The notes below the pieces were generated by a model, which was not told where the DNA came from, did no database searches, and was given only the letters and a program-made list of their open reading frames with translations. A program made the translations under genes and the position numbers. A DNA stretch of 64,000 bases from JAXLXE01 sp046328115 (GTDB lineage Bacteria > Chloroflexota > UBA6077 > JACCZL01): NCBI GenBank assembly GCA_046328115.1, contig JAXLXE010000001.1:2480001-2544000 (forward strand), in the 5' to 3' direction. Position 1 is the first letter of the stretch. Each line of letters opens with the position of its first letter. This document shows, in pieces, positions 26,319 through 34,190 of this stretch.

Positions 26319-26933
26319 CTAGATCTCGCGGACCCGTCCGCGGGCAACGGCGAAGTTGTTCAGCACTCCGGTCTCAACCAGGCCGTCCGCTATCAGCTTG
26401 CCGATCAACCCCGCCAGGATGGCGCCACCCAGCAGCTTGAGCACCAACCGCAGCCCCTGGATACCCACGGCGAGCTGGCTGTAGCCGTACGCCACGTAGT
26501 CGTAGCCTCCGAACACCAGCCCGGCCCCCAGCGCGCCCGCCAGCAGCACCACGGGCAGGCTCCAGACGCGGTAGCGGGTGGCCGCGAACACCGCCTCAAC
26601 GCCCAGCCCCTGGAGGAGTCCCAGCCAGAGCACGATCGCTCCAAGCGGGGTCAACGGGATCTCGAGCGCGGCCGCGATCATCTCGCCCAGCAGCGCCGCC
26701 CCCGGCTTGCGGATGATGTACCCCACCAGCACCGCGGCCACCACGTAGAAGCCGTCAGCGAACGACCCGAGCTCGGGCATGACCCCCCTGGCCGCCCGCC
26801 ACACGAAGCCCCAGCCGTAGCTCCAGATGATCCCCAGCGGTACGGCCAGCGCCGCCGCCACGATAAAGTCGCGGGTCTGCCACCCCATGAAGCCCGCCTG
26901 CCTGGGCTCTGGCGCGATCTTGACGTCTGCCAT
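26319..26933 (-). CDS. ykoE: ECF transporter S component, YkoE-like (thiamin precursor)
   Basis: Substrate-capture subunit, 204 aa, about six membrane segments; length and the sequence TRDFIVAAALAVPLGIIWSYGWG fit the YkoE family, whose genes are linked to thiamin riboswitches in many phyla. The ATG at 26933 follows GGAGGAGG by 5 nt; the longer reading to 27053 runs into the leader. The gene is first in the transport-salvage operon. A TPP riboswitch and an intrinsic terminator lie 155-330 nt upstream. Predicted to bind hydroxymethylpyrimidine or a thiamin degradation product; exact ligand not shown by sequence. Confidence 0.9.
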   Translation of the reverse strand: MADVKIAPEPRQAGFMGWQTRDFIVAAALAVPLGIIWSYGWGFVWRAARGVMPELGSFADGFYVVAAVLVGYIIRKPGAALLGEMIAAALEIPLTPLGAIVLWLGLLQGLGVEAVFAATRYRVWSLPVVLLAGALGAGLVFGGYDYVAYGYSQLAVGIQGLRLVLKLLGGAILAGLIGKLIADGLVETGVLNNFAVARGRVREI

Positions 26934-27087
26934 GCCATCCTCCTCCACCGACGCGACCGGCGCCACGGCAAGCAGACGACGGCAAGTCAACGATGGCGGA
27001 GGAATACCCACGCGAGTCTGCGCGGAGGCAGGCGGGCCAGTAGCGTCAGCCAATCAGTATGGATGGCTGCGTGTGCCCCGCTGAGTT

Positions 27088-27130
27088 AACAACAAGACCA
27101 CCGCGCATCCAAAGGCAGGCAACGGTGGTC
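27088..27130 (-). terminator. Riboswitch-associated intrinsic terminator
   Basis: On the minus strand GACCACCG and CGGTGGTC pair around a 19-nt loop and are followed by TTGTTGTT. It lies between the TPP aptamer and ykoE, the right place for a ligand-controlled terminator. The anti-terminator strand would be in the aptamer's 3' part; I did not fold it. Confidence 0.75.
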
Positions 27131-27142
27131 GCTGTCCTTCGG

Positions 27143-27265
27143 CCGCATTCCCTACGCTCGTCTTCCGCCCCGCTGGCCAAGGCCTCGTGCGGCTTTCCGA
27201 GATCAGGTTCGAGGGGTTGGTGGGCCTGACCCCGCCTCTCAGCTGCTCGCTCCCCCTGCGTACCG
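27143..27265 (-). ncRNA. TPP (thiamin pyrophosphate) riboswitch
   Basis: Read on the minus strand the THI-box elements appear in order: CGCAGGGGGAGC, GCTGAGAGG, CCCCTCGAACCTGATCT, GGAAAGCCGCACGAGG and GCGTAGGGAATGCGG. The CTGAGA and ACCTGATCT blocks that bind the pyrimidine ring are exact. The pyrophosphate-sensing arm carries a longer P4/P5 than the Escherichia coli thiM aptamer. Outer CGCA/TGCG can form P1. It should repress ykoE-ykoD-ykoC-tenA when TPP is plentiful, by way of the terminator at 27088-27130. Confidence 0.95.
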
Positions 27266-27288
27266 GTCGCGTATTCAATTCTCCTTGG

Positions 27289-27294
27289 ATCATA
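27289..27294 (-). promoter_or_regulatory. -10 hexamer of the thiamin operon
   Basis: TATGAT on the minus strand, about 25 nt before the aptamer; transcription would start near 27282. The -35 region is weak. Confidence 0.5.
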
Positions 27295-27370
27295 GCAGCG
27301 CGATAGCCCGCGATTCGAGAAGGCGGGACCCACGTCAACGTACGGCCGGTTCATGCCAATGACGACGAAA

Positions 27371-27397
27371 GGCCCCGCGCCGATTCGGCGCGGGGCC
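27371..27397 (-). terminator. Hairpin terminating the 33-residue peptide gene
   Basis: Arms GGCCCCGCGCC and GGCGCGGGGCC, 11 bp perfect, loop GAATC on the minus strand, followed by TTTCGTCGT. It lies 23 nt after the stop of the small gene and before the thiamin-operon promoter, so it separates the two units. Confidence 0.75.
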
Positions 27398-27420
27398 CTC
27401 ATCCCGTTGGAGCGGGGGAA

Positions 27421-27522
27421 CTACTCCTCCGGTTCGCTCACGCTCTGGCCCGAGCCAAGCTGCGTGCCACCGGCCGTGACCTCAATCTCCGCCTCGAGGG
27501 GCTCCAGCTCCTGATCGTCCAT
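27421..27522 (-). CDS. 33-residue acidic peptide, unknown
   Basis: The reading frame begins MDDQELEPLEAEIEVTAGG, continues TQLGSGQSVSEPEE and stops with TAG. GGGAGG lies 6 nt before the ATG, and a perfect terminator hairpin follows 23 nt after the stop, so it is a complete transcription unit of its own. It is very acidic, with no Cys, no membrane segment and a Gly-Gly in the middle. The layout (acidic leader-like half, GG, short Ser/Thr/Gln tail) recalls precursor peptides, but no modification enzyme or dedicated exporter is adjacent; the nearest gene is a divergent peptide-binding lipoprotein. It could equally be a small regulatory protein. No family recognised. Confidence 0.5.
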   Translation of the reverse strand: MDDQELEPLEAEIEVTAGGTQLGSGQSVSEPEE

Positions 27523-27741
27523 CTCACGCCTCCCGTCGCCCTGAGTGGCCCGCTGGGCGGGTCCGCGACGTGTAACTACTTCATCGAGAGCTACGCCTGA
27601 GCTATTCCAATCGGATCAACTCCCGCCATCCGCCACGTGGCTGGCATGGGTGACGTTCGTTGACATGCCCACCGCCTCCACCTACACTAGCCCGTGGGGT
27701 GAGTGCGTCCGCTGGCAGTGGGCGCATGCGTGGAGGTCGCT

Positions 27742-29457
27742 ATGGCAGCGTCGATCCATCGTCGTTCGTTCCTGTCCTGGGCTCTGAGTGCGTCGGCGCT
27801 CTCGTTGTCCCAGGCGTGCGCTCCGTCATCGGGCGCTCCGGCCAAACCGGCCGACGCGCCGAAGCCGCCCGCGCCGGCCGCTACCGCGCCGCCGGCGGCA
27901 AAGCCAGCGGAGGCCAAACCCGCGGAGCAGAAGCCGGCCGCGGACGCCAAACCGGCCGCCTCGACTGAACCCGTCAAGCGCGGCGGCCAGCTCGTCCAGG
28001 CCATCAACTGGACCTACCCGCACATGGACCCGCACCTCTCGTCTATTCAGTACATGATGGGCTACGAGGGTCTGTACGACAGCCTGGTCCGCTTTGAGCT
28101 GGTGGACCCCAAGACCTGGGACTTCAAGGTCGTCGGCAACCTCGCCACGTCCTGGGAGCAGCCAGACCCGCAGACCGCCATCTTCAAGCTCAAGCAGGGC
28201 GTGAAGTTCCACGACGGCAGCGAGTTCGACGCATCCGTCGCCGCATGGAATTTCATGCGCGCCAAGAACCACGACAAGTCCCAGGTGAAGACCCAGCTCG
28301 CCATGCTTGACACCGCCGAAGCCGCGGACAAGTACACCCTGCGGCTCAAGCTCAAGCAGCCCTACGCGCCGCTGTTGCGGAGCATGGCGTACGTCACCGG
28401 GGCCTACGTTCGGATGATCTCCAAGACGGCCTTCGACAAGGCCGGCGACGACGGCGCGGCCCTCAATCCGGTTGGCACGGGTCCGTTCAAGTTCAAGCAG
28501 TGGATCAAGGACGACCGCTTGATCATGGAGAAGTTCCCGGACTACCACGCCAACGGCGCGGACGGGAAGCCGCTCCCGTACCTGGACGAGGTTGTCGGGC
28601 GGTACGTCCCGGACCCGTCCGTCTCGCTGGTGGATCTGCAATCCGGCTCCGTCCAGCTTCTGGAGTGGGTCCAGACCAAGGACGTGCAGACGGTCAAGTC
28701 CAACGCCAACCTGGTCATGACCGAGATGCCGTGGGCCGGCCAGACCTACTTTATGGTCTCGTTCAACACGGAGGCCCCACCGTTCAACGATGTCCGCGTC
28801 CGCCAGGCTGCCCTCCACGCGATCGACCGCGAGGGCATGGCCAAGGCGCTGGGGTTCGGTGTGGGCGCGCCCTACTACTACCCGGACTGGGCCATCGGCT
28901 CGCCAGGCTACGACGATGGCATTCCGAAGAACGAATTCAACCCCGCGAAGGTCAAAGAGCTGCTGGCAGCGGCCGGTCAGAGCAACATCTCCATCGAGCT
29001 CAAGGTCATTGCCCGCGAGCCCGAGAACACGATCGGCGAGTTCGTCCAGAACATGTGGACGAACGCCGGCATCAAGACCAAGCTGGTGAGCTTGGAGCGG
29101 CTGGCCTGGATCGACGAGGTGCGGGCGAAGAAGTTCCAGTCCTGCTTCTGGCGCGGGACCCTGATCACTTCCGTGGACCCGGAGCTCTTGAACACCCGCA
29201 TCAAGTGCGGCGGCAGCGCCAACTGGGGCCAGTGGTGCGACAAGGAGATCGACAAGCTGATGGACGATGGCGCGTCCACGCTGGATCCCAAGAAGCGGGA
29301 CGACATCTACAAGCAGATCCTCCGGCTCATCCAGGAGCGCGCGTACCTGGGCACCGGCATCGCCATGCCGCTGCTCACCTCCCATCGCAAGGAGGTGATG
29401 GGCGTCACCATGAACTATCAGGTTCCGAACATCGACCGCATCTGGCTGAACAAGTAG
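27742..29457 (+). CDS. Peptide/oligosaccharide-type ABC substrate-binding lipoprotein
   Basis: SBP family 5 (DppA/OppA-like), 571 aa. The N-terminus has a twin-arginine motif (RRSFLSW) and a lipobox ending at Cys26 (SLSQAC), so it is probably a Tat-exported lipoprotein. A low-complexity Pro/Ala/Lys linker (residues 27-75, AKPAEAKPAEQKPA) separates the anchor from the fold. Fold markers: GLYDSLVRFE, KLKQGVKFHDGSEFDA, NPVGTGPFKFKQW, VRQAALHAIDRE. ATG 27742 has GGAGG 6 nt upstream. It is first of three genes with two permeases; peptide, nickel or glycoside specificity cannot be told. Confidence 0.9.
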   Translation: MAASIHRRSFLSWALSASALSLSQACAPSSGAPAKPADAPKPPAPAATAPPAAKPAEAKPAEQKPAADAKPAASTEPVKRGGQLVQAINWTYPHMDPHLSSIQYMMGYEGLYDSLVRFELVDPKTWDFKVVGNLATSWEQPDPQTAIFKLKQGVKFHDGSEFDASVAAWNFMRAKNHDKSQVKTQLAMLDTAEAADKYTLRLKLKQPYAPLLRSMAYVTGAYVRMISKTAFDKAGDDGAALNPVGTGPFKFKQWIKDDRLIMEKFPDYHANGADGKPLPYLDEVVGRYVPDPSVSLVDLQSGSVQLLEWVQTKDVQTVKSNANLVMTEMPWAGQTYFMVSFNTEAPPFNDVRVRQAALHAIDREGMAKALGFGVGAPYYYPDWAIGSPGYDDGIPKNEFNPAKVKELLAAAGQSNISIELKVIAREPENTIGEFVQNMWTNAGIKTKLVSLERLAWIDEVRAKKFQSCFWRGTLITSVDPELLNTRIKCGGSANWGQWCDKEIDKLMDDGASTLDPKKRDDIYKQILRLIQERAYLGTGIAMPLLTSHRKEVMGVTMNYQVPNIDRIWLNK

Positions 29458-29472
29458 CGGCGCGGTCGAGCC

Positions 29473-30423
29473 GTGCAGGCGTATCTGCTCCGGCGGGGGA
29501 TCCAGGCGATCCCCACCCTGCTCCTGGTGACTATGGTCACCTTCTCCATCAGCATGCTGCTGCCCGGCGATCCGGCCCTGGCCTGGCTGGGTGAGGCACA
29601 GGCCATGGACCGAGTGGCCTACGACGCCATCCGGCGGGAGCTGGCGCTGGATCAACCCATCCCGGTCCAGTACGGGCTGTGGCTGGGCCGAACGGTGCAG
29701 GGCGATCTGGGCAGATCGATCCGGAACCGGGAGCTTGTCTGGGACGGCCTGGCCGCCCGTCTCCCGGTGACACTGCAGCTTACCCTGCTTGGCATGGTGG
29801 TGGCGTTCGTCATTGCCATGCCCATCGGCATTCTCTCGGCGATCCGGCCCGATTCGCGGCTGGACACCTTCGGCACAATCCTGGCCGTCAGTGGTCTCGC
29901 CATTCCCTCGTTCTGGCTCGGCGTGCTGCTGATTTATCTCTTTGCACTCTATCTCGGCTGGCTGCCCGCCTCCGGCTACGCTCCGCTGTCGGCCGGGCTG
30001 ACGCAGAACCTGACCTATCTGGCGCTGCCGGCCCTGGTGCTGGGCTTCGAGCAGGCCGCCGCCATCATGCGGCAGGTCCGCTCGGCCTTGATCGAAGTGC
30101 TCCACCAGGAGTACATCACCACTGCCTGGTCCAAGGGGCTCGGCGAGCGACTGGTCATTTCCCGCCACGCCCTGCGCAACGCTCTCATCCCGGTAGTCAC
30201 CATCCTGGGGCTCCAGGTAGGCCGGCTGATCGGCGGGACGGTGGTGGTGGAGACCATCTTTGCCCTGCCCGGGTTGGGGCGCCTCGCCGCGGACTCCATC
30301 TTCTTCCGTGACTTCCCCTCGCTCCAGGGCGTCATCCTGGTGCTGGCCCTGGCGGTCTTCATGGCGAACCTGTTGACGGACGCCGTGTATTCCGTCATCG
30401 ACCCCCGGATCAGGTACAGCTAG
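29473..30423 (+). CDS. ABC transporter permease (DppB-like)
   Basis: Inner-membrane permease of the binding-protein-dependent type, 316 aa, six membrane segments. N-terminal YLLRRGIQAIPTLLLVTMVTF with the following LPGDPA loop is the DppB/OppB hallmark. The EAA coupling loop reads EYITTAWSKGLGERLVISRH. GTG start 15 bp after the binding-protein stop. Its stop overlaps the start of the next permease by one base (TAGTG). Confidence 0.9.
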   Translation: MQAYLLRRGIQAIPTLLLVTMVTFSISMLLPGDPALAWLGEAQAMDRVAYDAIRRELALDQPIPVQYGLWLGRTVQGDLGRSIRNRELVWDGLAARLPVTLQLTLLGMVVAFVIAMPIGILSAIRPDSRLDTFGTILAVSGLAIPSFWLGVLLIYLFALYLGWLPASGYAPLSAGLTQNLTYLALPALVLGFEQAAAIMRQVRSALIEVLHQEYITTAWSKGLGERLVISRHALRNALIPVVTILGLQVGRLIGGTVVVETIFALPGLGRLAADSIFFRDFPSLQGVILVLALAVFMANLLTDAVYSVIDPRIRYS

Positions 30424-31340
30424 TGGCGGCGGAAGCGGTCCTCCGCGACCTGGCGCCGGTAGCTGGTGCAACCGCGCCGACCGCCCGACGCGGCGCGCTC
30501 GGGGTGTTCGTCCGTCGCGTCCTGCGCACGCGTGGGGCCGGCTTCGGCCTCGGCGTCGCGATCTGCGTGGTGCTGGTGGCCGCCGCGGCGGATCTGCTCA
30601 GCCCCTACAGCCCCGCCCAGCAGGACTACGGGGCCATCATGAGCCCACCGAACGCGGCCCACTGGCTGGGCACCGACCACCTGGGCCGCGACAACTTGAG
30701 CCGCATCATCTACGGCTCGCGCGTCTCGATCCAGGCCGGGGTCGTATCCGTGGGCTTCGCGATCGTCATCGGCACCACCATGGGCATGCTGGCCGGGTAC
30801 TGGCGGGGGTGGATCGATGACGCCCTGATGCGGCTGGCGGATGCACTCTGGTCTTTCCCCGGCATCGTCCTCGCGCTGGCCATCGCGGCTGCGCTCGGGC
30901 CCGGCCTGACCAACGCCATGCTGGCCATCGGCATCGTATTCACCCCGGTCTTCGCCCGGCTTGTCCGCGGCTCCGTCCTCTCCGTCAGGGAGCGCGAGTT
31001 CATCTTCGCGGCCCGCGTGATCGGCGCCAACGACGCGCGAATCATGAGCCGCCACGTCTTGCCAAACGTGCTCGGCCCCATCATCGTCCAGGCCTCGCTC
31101 CTGGTGGCGTTCGCCATCATCGTGGAGGCCACGCTCAGCTTCCTGGGGCTCGGCGTGCAGCCGCCGGAGCCTAGCTGGGGCTCCATGCTGCGGACGGCGT
31201 ACCAGTACATGCAGCAGGCCCCGTGGCTGTCGTTCTTCCCCGGCGCGGCGATCTTCGTCACCGTGCTCGGACTCAACCTGCTCGGCGACGGCTTCCGCCG
31301 GGCGCTCGACCCGCGTCTGCGAACACGCGGAGAGGCCTGA
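30423..31340 (+). CDS. ABC transporter permease (DppC-like)
   Basis: Second permease of the importer, 305 aa, six membrane segments, with the OppC-type N-terminal extension and HWLGTDHLGRDNLSRIIYG, diagnostic of DppC/OppC. The EAA loop is EFIFAARVIGANDARIMSRHVLPN. GTG start overlaps the upstream stop. No ATPase genes follow: the next gene encodes a PhyH dioxygenase with its own ribosome-binding site. The importer must borrow DppD/DppF-like ATPases encoded elsewhere. Confidence 0.9.
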   Translation: MAAEAVLRDLAPVAGATAPTARRGALGVFVRRVLRTRGAGFGLGVAICVVLVAAAADLLSPYSPAQQDYGAIMSPPNAAHWLGTDHLGRDNLSRIIYGSRVSIQAGVVSVGFAIVIGTTMGMLAGYWRGWIDDALMRLADALWSFPGIVLALAIAAALGPGLTNAMLAIGIVFTPVFARLVRGSVLSVREREFIFAARVIGANDARIMSRHVLPNVLGPIIVQASLLVAFAIIVEATLSFLGLGVQPPEPSWGSMLRTAYQYMQQAPWLSFFPGAAIFVTVLGLNLLGDGFRRALDPRLRTRGEA

Positions 31341-31435
31341 ATGACGCCCGCGCGAGACTCACTAGCCCAACGGTTCGCAGTCACATCGGAAGCGGCACGC
31401 GCCCCAGAATGGCGCGGCTAGCATAGGAGGTCCTC

Positions 31436-32284
31436 ATGGCTATCGCGGCTACATCGATGGCACCGTCCGCCCAGAAGGCGCTCTACGACGAGCAGGGCTA
31501 CATCATCCACCCAGATCTGCTCACGCCGGCTGAAGTGGCGAAACTGCGCGCCGCGCTCGCCGAGGTGTTGGAGGAGTCCAAGGGCCTGACCGAGAACAAC
31601 GAGAAGTTCTCCATCACCAAAGGCGACGACGGGAACCACTACGTGCGCCGGATCTTCAACCCGATCAAGCAGCACCAGGTGTTCGCCGAGATGGCCACCC
31701 ACCCCAAGATCCTGGACGCCGTGGAGGCGCTGATCGGGCCGAATATCCAGCTACACCACTCCAAGCTCAACCTGAAGCCGCCGACGAGCCGCGAGGCGCG
31801 ATTCGAGTGGCACCAGGACTACCCCTTCTTCCCACACACCAACTACGACCTGGTGGCCGTGCTGGTGCACATCGATGAGGCGACCAAGGAGAACGGCTGT
31901 CTGCGCGTGATCCCGGGGAGCCACAAGCTTGGGCCCAAGATGCACGTGTTCGCGCGGGATGGCGCGTTCTCCTCAAAGCTGGCGGATGAGGGCGTGGTGG
32001 CTGACGAGAAGAACTACGCCTATCTGGAGTGCCCCGCGGGCGGAGTGGAGATCCACCACTGCAACATGCTGCATAGCTCTACCGCGAATCGCGGCACCAA
32101 CCCGCGTAGCGTGCTCATCTTCCAGTACCGCGCGGCGGACAACACCGCGCTGGCCGGCTCCATGGCGCACTATGGCTTTGGCATGATGGTGCGAGGCACC
32201 AATCCGTACCAGTCGCGGATGCTCGATGGCAGCGTGATCGACCTGCCCGGCGAGATCAAGGACCCGCTCCAGCGCGACGGCTGA
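31436..32284 (+). CDS. Phytanoyl-CoA dioxygenase (PhyH) family protein
   Basis: Fe(II)/2-oxoglutarate-dependent oxygenase, 282 aa. Metal triad: His126 and Asp128 in WHQDYPFFPH, and His213 in CNMLHSS; Arg224 in NPRSVLIF should bind 2-oxoglutarate. The double-stranded beta-helix core (GCLRVIPGSHKLG) is intact, so the enzyme should be active. Bacterial PhyH proteins hydroxylate diverse small molecules; the substrate is unknown. AGGAGG lies 6 nt before the ATG. It is 95 bp downstream of the ABC permeases and may be a separate unit. It converges with the next gene over a hairpin. Confidence 0.9.
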   Translation: MAIAATSMAPSAQKALYDEQGYIIHPDLLTPAEVAKLRAALAEVLEESKGLTENNEKFSITKGDDGNHYVRRIFNPIKQHQVFAEMATHPKILDAVEALIGPNIQLHHSKLNLKPPTSREARFEWHQDYPFFPHTNYDLVAVLVHIDEATKENGCLRVIPGSHKLGPKMHVFARDGAFSSKLADEGVVADEKNYAYLECPAGGVEIHHCNMLHSSTANRGTNPRSVLIFQYRAADNTALAGSMAHYGFGMMVRGTNPYQSRMLDGSVIDLPGEIKDPLQRDG

Positions 32285-32295
32285 CCCAGGCGGAC

Positions 32296-32320
32296 GGCGC
32301 CGGTCCTGAGGGCCGGCGCC
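32296..32320. terminator. Bidirectional hairpin between convergent genes
   Basis: Arms GGCGCCGGTCC and GGGCCGGCGCC, 11 bp with one T-G wobble, loop TGA. It lies 12 bp after the PhyH stop and 4 bp from the stop of the S51-like gene. Confidence 0.65.
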
Positions 32321-32324
32321 GCGC

Positions 32325-33158
32325 CTAGCTCGTGCTGGCCAGCTCGTCCAGCGAGAAGCTCTCGCCGGCCTTGTACGTGCGCTCCGCTTCGCCGTTGATG
32401 ACGGTCACCACCCCATTGCCGTAGACGGTGGCGCAGTTGTGGGCCAGATCCACCACGCACGCGGTGTGCTCGTCAATTCCCAGGATGGCGGTGCTGGCGG
32501 GCAACTGGGCTCGGAGTCGCTCGAATCGCTCGGCGCCCATGTAGCAGTGGCTGGTGTCTAGCTCGGCGCCACCTTCGTTGTTGTTCCAGTGAGGAACGAT
32601 CGCCAGGTCCAGACCCAGGTCGGCAAACAGGTCCAGGCCTGCCGTCCAGTGGAGCGGCGTGCCCACCTTGTAGATCTCGTACACGGGCAACGTGTGGCGG
32701 CTCACGGCCAGGGCCATCGCGCTCGCCAGCGCCAGGGTGGCGCCCTCCTCCAGCCGCGCCTCCACCGACCTCCAGAGGCGGGTGTCGCGTAGGTGTTCGG
32801 CCGCGTACGTGGGGCTACCGGCGCCCGCGAAAACGTAGCTGGAGCCTACGAGCAGCGCCGCTGCTTCGTCTTCGTCCGTGCTATGCGCGCCAGGCTCCCG
32901 CGACCGCGCCGGCACGATGGTGACCTGGGGCTTGAAGTTCTGCAGGTTGTGCTCGAAGAACGCCTGTACCTTGGCTGCTAAGATTGCCGAGTTCGGCTGA
33001 AAGCCCGCCGGCGTCTCGATAACCGAGACGGGTACCGGTTTCGGGTACGCCTCCAGGAGGATCTCGTGCACGCGGCGGCCGACCCGGGCGGTCTCGCCCG
33101 ATCCGAACAGGGCGATCCGACCGGCGCCAGGTGCGGGCCCCGTACCAGCAGCGCTCAC
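32325..33158 (-). CDS. Peptidase S51/cyanophycinase-like (class I GATase-like) protein
   Basis: Type 1 glutamine-amidotransferase-like domain, 277 aa. N-terminal RIALFGSGET strand and turn, YVFAGAGSPTYAAEHL where S51 peptidases have GGGNTxxL, the nucleophile-elbow-like segment LALASAMALAVS (Ser rather than Cys), and VPHWNNNEGG with a possible active-site His. The fold is secure, the substrate not: cyanophycinase, dipeptidase E or a non-peptidase relative. The start GTG 33158 lies 6 nt after TAGACT (33165-33170), fitting leaderless translation; GTG 33164 would directly touch that hexamer. Confidence 0.75.
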   Translation of the reverse strand: MSAAGTGPAPGAGRIALFGSGETARVGRRVHEILLEAYPKPVPVSVIETPAGFQPNSAILAAKVQAFFEHNLQNFKPQVTIVPARSREPGAHSTDEDEAAALLVGSSYVFAGAGSPTYAAEHLRDTRLWRSVEARLEEGATLALASAMALAVSRHTLPVYEIYKVGTPLHWTAGLDLFADLGLDLAIVPHWNNNEGGAELDTSHCYMGAERFERLRAQLPASTAILGIDEHTACVVDLAHNCATVYGNGVVTVINGEAERTYKAGESFSLDELASTS

Positions 33159-33164
33159 CCCCAC

Positions 33165-33170
33165 AGTCTA
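33165..33170 (-). promoter_or_regulatory. -10 hexamer of a leaderless gene
   Basis: TAGACT on the minus strand, 6 nt before GTG 33158. Confidence 0.55.
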
Positions 33171-33244
33171 AGAGGCAGCGAACGAATGCAGCAACTACAC
33201 CGCGACGCGAAAGATTGCAAGATCCCGTTGTTGCGAGCGCTTGC

Positions 33245-34114
33245 GTGAGCGAGGGCGCGACCACGGACTTCGTCCACGCCAACGGACTCCGCTTCTCCAC
33301 CCGCTCCTGGGGCCAGCGCCCACCGCGTGTAGTGCTAGCCCATGGGCTTGCATCCAGCTCGGCCATCTGGACGGAGGTGGCGCCAAGACTGGCGCCCAAC
33401 GGCGGCGCGCTGGCGCTCGACCAGCGCGGTCATGGCCGCACCGACAAGCCAGACGAGGGCTTCGACTTTGCCACCATCGTGCGCGACCTGCACGCTGTGG
33501 TCGAGGATGCCGGCTCGGGACAGGTGGTGCTGGTAGGCCATAGCTGGGGTGGCAACGTGGCGCTGCAGTTTGCCGCCACCCATCCAGAGCGGGTCGCCGG
33601 CCTGGTGCTAGTGGACGGCGGCTTCATCGAGCTCGCGGCTATTCCTGGTCGTACCTGGGATCAGGTGGAGGTGGACATGGCCCCGCCTGACCTGACCTCG
33701 TACACCATGGACGGCCTTCTGGAGCGCGTCCGCAATGGCGACTCTGGCCGCCTGGGGTACTGGGGCCCGGCAGTGGAGGCCACCATCCGCGGTTGCTTCC
33801 GCGAGGAGGCCGACGGCACGGTGCGGCCCAACCTCTCGCGCCAGAACCACCTCAAGATTCTCCGCGCGATGTGGGAACAGCGCCCACGCGAGCTGTTTAG
33901 CCGGATCACCTGTCCCACCACCATCGTCGCGGCCAGGCGCAGCGACGCCACCGGGCGCGCCGCGGCCATGCGCCCGCACCGTGAGGCAGCGGTGGAGCGC
34001 GCAGCCGCCGCTATCCCCAGAGCCAGGCTGGTGTGGATGGAGGAGACGGTGCACGATATCCCGCTGCATCGCCCCAACGAGCTAGCGGCGTTGATCCTGG
34101 AGCACCTGGCCTGA
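33245..34114 (+). CDS. Alpha/beta hydrolase
   Basis: Alpha/beta-hydrolase fold protein, 289 aa. Oxyanion loop LAHGLASS, acid-rich ALDQRGHGRTDKPD, nucleophile elbow VGHSWGGNVA (Ser) and the C-terminal His in ETVHDIPLHRP. Similar to esterases, haloperoxidase-like and C-C bond hydrolases. GTG 33245 chosen since the fold starts there; no ribosome-binding site is evident, and the sequence upstream reads as non-protein. Divergent from the S51-like gene. Confidence 0.85.
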   Translation: MSEGATTDFVHANGLRFSTRSWGQRPPRVVLAHGLASSSAIWTEVAPRLAPNGGALALDQRGHGRTDKPDEGFDFATIVRDLHAVVEDAGSGQVVLVGHSWGGNVALQFAATHPERVAGLVLVDGGFIELAAIPGRTWDQVEVDMAPPDLTSYTMDGLLERVRNGDSGRLGYWGPAVEATIRGCFREEADGTVRPNLSRQNHLKILRAMWEQRPRELFSRITCPTTIVAARRSDATGRAAAMRPHREAAVERAAAAIPRARLVWMEETVHDIPLHRPNELAALILEHLA

Positions 34115-34190
34115 CCGAGCCACCCCCGGCGGTCACTATCATCACACGGGGACCAAGTCCCACCAAGTAGCTCGCACCAGGAGGAACCCC

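Noticed and set aside
26934..27053. N-terminal extension of ykoE from the start at 27053
   Set aside because: It would read through the leader after the terminator; ATG 26933 has an ideal ribosome-binding site and fits the family length.
27826..30471. 881-codon minus-strand open frame opposite the ABC importer
   Set aside because: His/Gln/Gly/Val-rich mirror of strong plus-strand coding sequence in a high-GC genome; no start signal or domain.
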